Positions 59,899 through 64,000 of a stretch of DNA of 64,000 nt are shown piece after piece. Each line of letters opens with the position of its first letter. The stretch's first letter is position 1. Origin of the DNA: Serratia sp. M24T3 (GTDB lineage: Bacteria > Pseudomonadota > Gammaproteobacteria > Enterobacterales > Enterobacteriaceae). Below the pieces are notes generated by a model, which saw only the letters and a list, made by a program, of their open reading frames with translations, did no database searches and was not told the origin of the DNA. Location: contig NZ_AJHJ01000015.1 in the NCBI RefSeq assembly GCF_000257645.1, positions 35,230-99,229 on the forward strand, read 5' to 3'. The translations under genes and the position numbers were made by a program.

Positions 59899-60153
59899 CC
59901 CGGATAATAGTATTCTTATATGTTATCCGACTTACCACGGCCGATCACCTCGCTTTTATCAAATAAACCAAAGCTTTTTAGACATAAAAAATATAAAAAA
60001 TCTGATTAATCAAAAGATTGTCATTGCAATGATCGATAAGTTACCATTTTGAATAAGATGCTAATAATACAAGTACGGAATGTGAAAATATTGAGAAGGC
60101 GTTCATAGACCCGCTATCGCGGGTTTATGATTTTGGCCGAGTTGAATCAACTC

Positions 60154-60516
60154 TTAATTCGATGGTTTGCAGTCTGAATAGACATACCCTTCTTTGGCAT
60201 TTCTGATGACATAACTACCGTCAATTTTTGCAAACATCATTCCATCAAGTGTCTTGGCCGTAAAAATCTGCCCACCATCTGGCGTTGTCGAGGTTTTGAG
60301 TGTCGGACTGATCTTTTGACCTTTGTCTTCTGGAGAAGCACTAAAGGTGTTACCGTTATCGACTAAAACTGCATTTTTACTGACCTGCTCTGAATGAACA
60401 TTGCCGTTACTGTCTTCAGTACTATGAGTAACAACGCAGGTGAAGGTTTGTGTCGCAGAGGCGACTACTGGCAAGGAAAGCAGCAAAATTAGCGATAGTA
60501 ATGGCTTAATTGGCAT
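60154..60516 (-). CDS. small exported protein of unknown function
   Basis: The 120-residue precursor has a clear signal peptide ending VVASA. The mature part, about 100 residues, has two cysteines (FTCVVTHS near the start, YSDCKPSN at the end) that could join the termini by a disulfide. It is rich in Ser, Thr and Lys and predicted mainly beta. I do not recognise the family. GGGGG precedes the ATG. It stands alone. Confidence 0.7.
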   Translation of the reverse strand: MPIKPLLSLILLLSLPVVASATQTFTCVVTHSTEDSNGNVHSEQVSKNAVLVDNGNTFSASPEDKGQKISPTLKTSTTPDGGQIFTAKTLDGMMFAKIDGSYVIRNAKEGYVYSDCKPSN

Positions 60517-60605
60517 AATGCCCCCGATAAAAGTGATATATCAAAGGATAACATTCGCCGAGTGTCGCGGAAAAGCCCCCTGCAACCTTTTAAAACAGTC
60601 ATCTT

Positions 60606-62012
60606 CTAATTTAATTCATCATGGCATTTTCTATGATTCAAATAATGGTTCCCTTTCATCAGGTGACTCAATAACATAGAAAATAGCGGGGTGACAAACG
60701 CAACGTACGAGCTGTCGATCCCGTAGGGGTTACCCAGCAGGTACCAACTAATAGTCAATATCACCGACAGGATAATGCCGTAAAACGCACCTTTATGAGT
60801 TCCAAACTTGGGAGCGTAAAAAGCCAATAATATAAATATCGCCAGCGATGCGCGCAGAGATTTTCCTAAAAAAGCAATTTTAAGAATCTTATCAGCGTGA
60901 AGGGCCAGTATTAGAGGAAGCAAACCAAAAAATGCCGTTGCCAGTCGCACGCAGATTAAAGATTTTTTCTCATCATTCTCTTTATTAAAAAAGGGAATAT
61001 AAAAGTCATTCAATAATAAGGTAGCGTTCGACATAATCGCAGCGGATATTCCACCAAACAGTGCACCTGCCAAGCCGATAAACACAATACTGGTCGCAAA
61101 TGCTGGCATATTGGCAATTATGCTCGGGAATGCATCGATTGATTTTCCGGCTGGATAAAGAACGGCGCTGCACATCCCAATTAAAGCTACCATTAATCCA
61201 AAAGGCACCATGAGAATAAATGTGTAGCTACAGGATTTTCTGGCATCTTTATCCGATTTGGTAATTGCTATGCCTTGAATAACATACTGAGTGGCAAATA
61301 TAGACCCGATACCACTAAACATCCATGCCCCGATCTGGCCCCATCCGACAGCGGTAAAATCGAACATGCCTGGAGCTAATGATTTTTTGAGCCCCTCAAT
61401 CCCACCCACAAATTTTAAAGCAAACCAGAGTGTTACCATTACACCTATAAATTTTATAATCACATTAAGCGTATTTGAATAGACCACGGACCTCATTCCA
61501 CCGATGATCACAAAAAATATTGCCACCGCACCGCAGGCTAAGATTGCCTGCCATTTTTCGATTCCCACGACTTTTGACAGGACGGCTCCACCGCTGGCAT
61601 AAAGAGCGATCGCCACAATACTCAACGATATCATGGTAAGAATTGATGAGGCATAACGCATATTTCGGCCATAGTAGCCGTCAAGGACGCCTGAGATAGT
61701 TAAGTTTTTTGTTGCTCTAAATTTCTTGACTAAAAAAACACCGAGCAATAAAAATCCGAACCCCAACGCTATAAGATTCCACGCCGCTGATATGCCTATT
61801 TCGAATCCTGTTTGAGCAGTCCCTATACTCACTGAGGTCCCGATATATTCTGAGACTATCAGGGCCGCGATTAAAATCGAAGGAAATGGCTTACCACCAC
61901 TGGTAAAGCTTGAACCACCAGAAGCAGATTTTTTGTTTAAATATCCAATCCCTATTACAGCTGTAAAGTAAATAGCGGTAATGAGCAGTATAACGACGGT
62001 CCTGTTATTCAT
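60606..62012 (-). CDS. sodium:solute symporter family protein
   Basis: The 468-residue membrane protein has about 13 helices and the SSS family pattern GGRS-like SGGKPFPSILIAALIVSEYIG and GIEKWQAIL. It should import an organic solute together with sodium. The substrate cannot be assigned; pantothenate, proline and sialic acid carriers belong to the same family. AAGGA precedes ATG 62012. No enzyme gene is adjacent, so context gives no help. Confidence 0.88.
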   Translation of the reverse strand: MNNRTVVILLITAIYFTAVIGIGYLNKKSASGGSSFTSGGKPFPSILIAALIVSEYIGTSVSIGTAQTGFEIGISAAWNLIALGFGFLLLGVFLVKKFRATKNLTISGVLDGYYGRNMRYASSILTMISLSIVAIALYASGGAVLSKVVGIEKWQAILACGAVAIFFVIIGGMRSVVYSNTLNVIIKFIGVMVTLWFALKFVGGIEGLKKSLAPGMFDFTAVGWGQIGAWMFSGIGSIFATQYVIQGIAITKSDKDARKSCSYTFILMVPFGLMVALIGMCSAVLYPAGKSIDAFPSIIANMPAFATSIVFIGLAGALFGGISAAIMSNATLLLNDFYIPFFNKENDEKKSLICVRLATAFFGLLPLILALHADKILKIAFLGKSLRASLAIFILLAFYAPKFGTHKGAFYGIILSVILTISWYLLGNPYGIDSSYVAFVTPLFSMLLSHLMKGNHYLNHRKCHDELN

Positions 62013-62426
62013 TATCGAATCCTTAGTAATAACATTAAAATTTCAAGTCGTCGAATAGGTGCCACTGAATCAAAAATATTTATCACCGTACTCAAAATAC
62101 ATAGCCAGAGCGGAGATATTCTCATTGAGGCTGTAATTAATATCTTAGCCTTATAGCGAGGATACGCATTGTGCATTTGCCTTGTTCTTAAAGCAGTTCT
62201 GAGGAAAAACCTTGTGAGGATGCCTTAAGCATTGCTATTTAATTCACAAAAAAACAACAAAACATCATTGAAAAGAAATAATGATTTTTTATGTGACTCA
62301 GTTAATGTTTTTTTTCAATCATCTGTGAGCACGTGAAGTTTTTGGATTTTCATCCATACTCATTAATGAACTAAAAATAGCGTGGATTTGTTAAATCACT
62401 AAATTTTATATAGAAGGTTAAAAATA
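62013..62426. other. AT-rich intergenic region between symporter and DUF4174 genes
   Basis: About 410 bases of AT-rich sequence between two divergent genes. A weak ATCATT/AATGAT stem followed by TTTTTT (62262-62290) is present. I see no gene, and no operator I can assign. Confidence 0.55.
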
Positions 62427-62912
62427 ATGCTACACATCAATTCATTCCTGTCTGCGCCACACGGTCTTTTTCGAAACGGCAATAGTAGCGTTTCCCTGAC
62501 CTCAGGCTTGCTAATGCTCGCTTCATCTTTGTTGACTTGCAGCACTTCTCAGGCAGCGGATAACCCTATATTTCGCTCTTTGACGCCTGAGACCGCCAAC
62601 CTGGATCGGTATCAATGGCATTACCGCCCGGTATTAATCTTTGCGCCTTCAAAGACAGATGCTAATTATGTTCAACAGATGGCGATATTGGAAAAGTCAA
62701 AAGTCGAGTTAGTTGAACGCGATATTATTGTACTGAGTGATACCTCTCCGGCTTCAAAGGGATATCTTCGCTCTCAACTTAATCCTCACGGATTTGAAGT
62801 TATGCTAGTAGGTAAAGATGGAGGGGTTAAATTACGACAACAAAAACCATTAAGCTCAGAGATGTTGCTCTCCACCATCGACAAAATGCCAATGCGTAAA
62901 GCTAATCTGTGA
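62427..62912 (+). CDS. exported DUF4174 protein
   Basis: The 161-residue precursor has a long leader ending TSQAADN and a mature domain of the DUF4174 type (YQWHYRPVLIFAPSKTD, ELVERDIIVLSD, VMLVGKDGGVKLRQQ), a thioredoxin-like fold without the active-site cysteines. Function is unknown; neighbours give no clue. AGAAGG is nine bases before the ATG. The stop codon lies in the left arm of a long terminator hairpin. Confidence 0.82.
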   Translation: MLHINSFLSAPHGLFRNGNSSVSLTSGLLMLASSLLTCSTSQAADNPIFRSLTPETANLDRYQWHYRPVLIFAPSKTDANYVQQMAILEKSKVELVERDIIVLSDTSPASKGYLRSQLNPHGFEVMLVGKDGGVKLRQQKPLSSEMLLSTIDKMPMRKANL

Positions 62913-62945
62913 TACAGAAACGGTCAAATTCCGTTTCTGTATCAC
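62909..62945. terminator. perfect 15-bp hairpin between convergent genes
   Basis: GTGATACAGAAACGG and its exact complement flank a 7-base loop, and the DUF4174 stop lies in the left arm. No T-run is needed for a stem this long to pause polymerase; it probably serves both the DUF4174 and TraF-like transcripts. Confidence 0.8.
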
Positions 62946-62963
62946 GTGAATATCGCAAAAGTA

Positions 62964-64000
62964 TTAGAAGGTAAAGTTTAACTGAGCCACTGCACCTAGA
63001 GTCCGATCATTGCCTTTCATGGCAGCAAGATCCAGATGCACTCTATCAAACGGTGAAATGCCTAAACCAGCGGTGTATACATTGGTGTCGTTCGACTTCA
63101 TATCGGCTCGATAACCGGCCCGCAACTGCAGCCAACTTAGCAAGGAATACTCGACACCTACCCCAGCGTACTGACTTTCATCCTCAGTTTTGAAGCGTTT
63201 GGTTGGAGTAACGTCGACATCAAGCGCAGCCGTCAGCCGTTCAGTATGAAAAGATATACCGGGCGTCACGACAGGGCTTATCTGATAAACGTCTTTGACA
63301 CCGTTGACCTCTATAGTATTAATATTACGCGATATAAGGTTCTGCGCGCTAACACCCAGCGTCCAATTGTCGCCAATATCAGTTGCCGCACCGGCATCAA
63401 TGTTGAAGCCAGTGTCAGTGCTTCGATCATGATGGCTAAGGACGTCAGACTTGTTGAAGCTATAAATTGAGGAATTGTAGTTGTATAGATAGGTTTCTTG
63501 CAGCTTAGGGGTGATACCGAAAGATACTGCGTGTCCGGCAATGCTAAACTCATGCGCTACGGCCACACCGTAATCATAAACGATCGCCGCGCGCGCCAAG
63601 GCAGTGGAGGTCAATTTATTTTGATCTCCGGGCAGAGGGATCACCGTACCATCAGCAATACCTTGAAGGTAGTCAATATCGCTCTGAGTGATATCGGCAT
63701 TACCGTGCCCCGTTCCATAAGCCTTCGCCACAAATGCAAACGGCAGTGTTTCATTGGGTATGGTAACTGCAAAAGCAGCTCCTGCGGTGCCAGATGCCTG
63801 ACTGCCCTTAATATCACGTAATTGACCAGCGACATCACCGGCCGCCGCCTGTATTTTTGGATATTCTGCAAAACTGGTAATATTGTTGACCATCTCCTTA
63901 TAGCTATCGACACTGTCACCCAGGTCATCAACCTTATTTACCAGCTTATTCTTGTCGGTCACTTGTATACCGGCAGCTGGAAAAATAATGCTGGCCGTAT
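62964..64000 (-). CDS. TraF-family outer-membrane barrel protein, N-terminus cut by the window
   Basis: The frame is open to the right-hand edge, so at least the signal peptide and first residues are missing; about 345 codons are visible. The protein fits the TraF_2-type family labelled conjugal transfer TraF. A helical N-terminal part (KLVNKVDDLGDSVDSYKEMV) is followed by a barrel of the FadL-like kind, with strands such as LQLRAGYRADMKSN and the C-terminal phenylalanine in AQLNFTF. Chromosomal members occur in many bacteria without any conjugation genes, so the name does not imply transfer. Function unknown. Confidence 0.8.
   Translation of the reverse strand, partial: TASIIFPAAGIQVTDKNKLVNKVDDLGDSVDSYKEMVNNITSFAEYPKIQAAAGDVAGQLRDIKGSQASGTAGAAFAVTIPNETLPFAFVAKAYGTGHGNADITQSDIDYLQGIADGTVIPLPGDQNKLTSTALARAAIVYDYGVAVAHEFSIAGHAVSFGITPKLQETYLYNYNSSIYSFNKSDVLSHHDRSTDTGFNIDAGAATDIGDNWTLGVSAQNLISRNINTIEVNGVKDVYQISPVVTPGISFHTERLTAALDVDVTPTKRFKTEDESQYAGVGVEYSLLSWLQLRAGYRADMKSNDTNVYTAGLGISPFDRVHLDLAAMKGNDRTLGAVAQLNFTF

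Noticed and set aside
60109..60124. ACCCGC/GCGGGT hairpin as terminator of the small exported protein gene
   Set aside because: The stem is only six pairs and no T-run follows on the minus strand; too weak to call.
62964..64000. TraF name as evidence of a conjugative element
   Set aside because: No other transfer, mobilisation, integrase or plasmid gene is present, and this barrel family is common on chromosomes.

Overview
The window is chromosomal DNA of a Gram-negative gammaproteobacterium, most likely a member of the order Enterobacterales. The support is a set of proteins that read like Escherichia coli chromosomal families: a YncE C-terminus, YghX, and TmaR (YeeX) next to a YeeA-type FUSC protein in the E. 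coli gene order. A Rob-type AraC regulator and a DUF1471 peptide fit the same picture. I would guess a Yersiniaceae-like genus (Rahnella/Rouxiella/Serratia type), but the genus cannot be fixed from the sequence alone. I see no tRNA, rRNA, insertion sequence, integrase or CRISPR array.

Left part (1-3760): the end of yncE, yghX, four 17-bp tandem repeats, then a two-gene minus-strand unit that looks like a membrane-acting type VI effector followed by its immunity protein. A very AT-rich 730-bp gap separates it from the type VI operon.

Type VI secretion system (3761-35227, all plus strand): the order is vgrG with a collagen-like tail, a DUF2169/pentapeptide adaptor, a second pentapeptide protein, DUF3540, a DUF4150 PAAR-like tip, an SH3-like lipoprotein, tssJ, tssK, tssL (with OmpA domain), tssM, tagF, tssA, tssB, tssC, hcp, an FHA protein, a PP2C phosphatase, an unknown exported protein, impE/tagJ, tssE, tssF, tssG, clpV and a membrane Ser/Thr kinase. 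The set is structurally complete and carries the kinase/phosphatase/FHA/TagF control circuit. An ops-like (RfaH) element lies just before vgrG, and a strong terminator follows the kinase gene.

Middle part (35326-45683): a tautomerase divergent from a LysR regulator, an exported lactonase-type propeller, a DUF1471 peptide, a Rob-like regulator, a porin, and a three-gene ABC importer of the iron/phosphonate/polyamine type with unknown substrate.

Nitrogen-compound locus (45933-58300): a D-2-hydroxyacid dehydrogenase, an aminotransferase, an M20 carbamoylase-type amidase and a GntR/FCD regulator. These adjoin a minus-strand operon of a DUF1989 protein, a polar amino acid ABC transporter and an agmatinase-family ureohydrolase. 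A second hydroxyacid dehydrogenase and the 5-oxoprolinase genes pxpA and pxpBC follow. Three good sigma-54 (-24/-12) promoter matches sit in the two divergent intergenic regions, and a perfect match to the FCD-GntR operator consensus lies before the first dehydrogenase gene. I read this as a nitrogen-limitation-controlled locus for uptake and breakdown of guanidino, ureido or cyclic amide amino acid derivatives. The exact substrate is unknown.

Right end (58374-64000): tmaR and the YeeA-like FUSC gene, a small exported protein, a sodium:solute symporter, a DUF4174 exported protein and a truncated TraF-family outer-membrane barrel.
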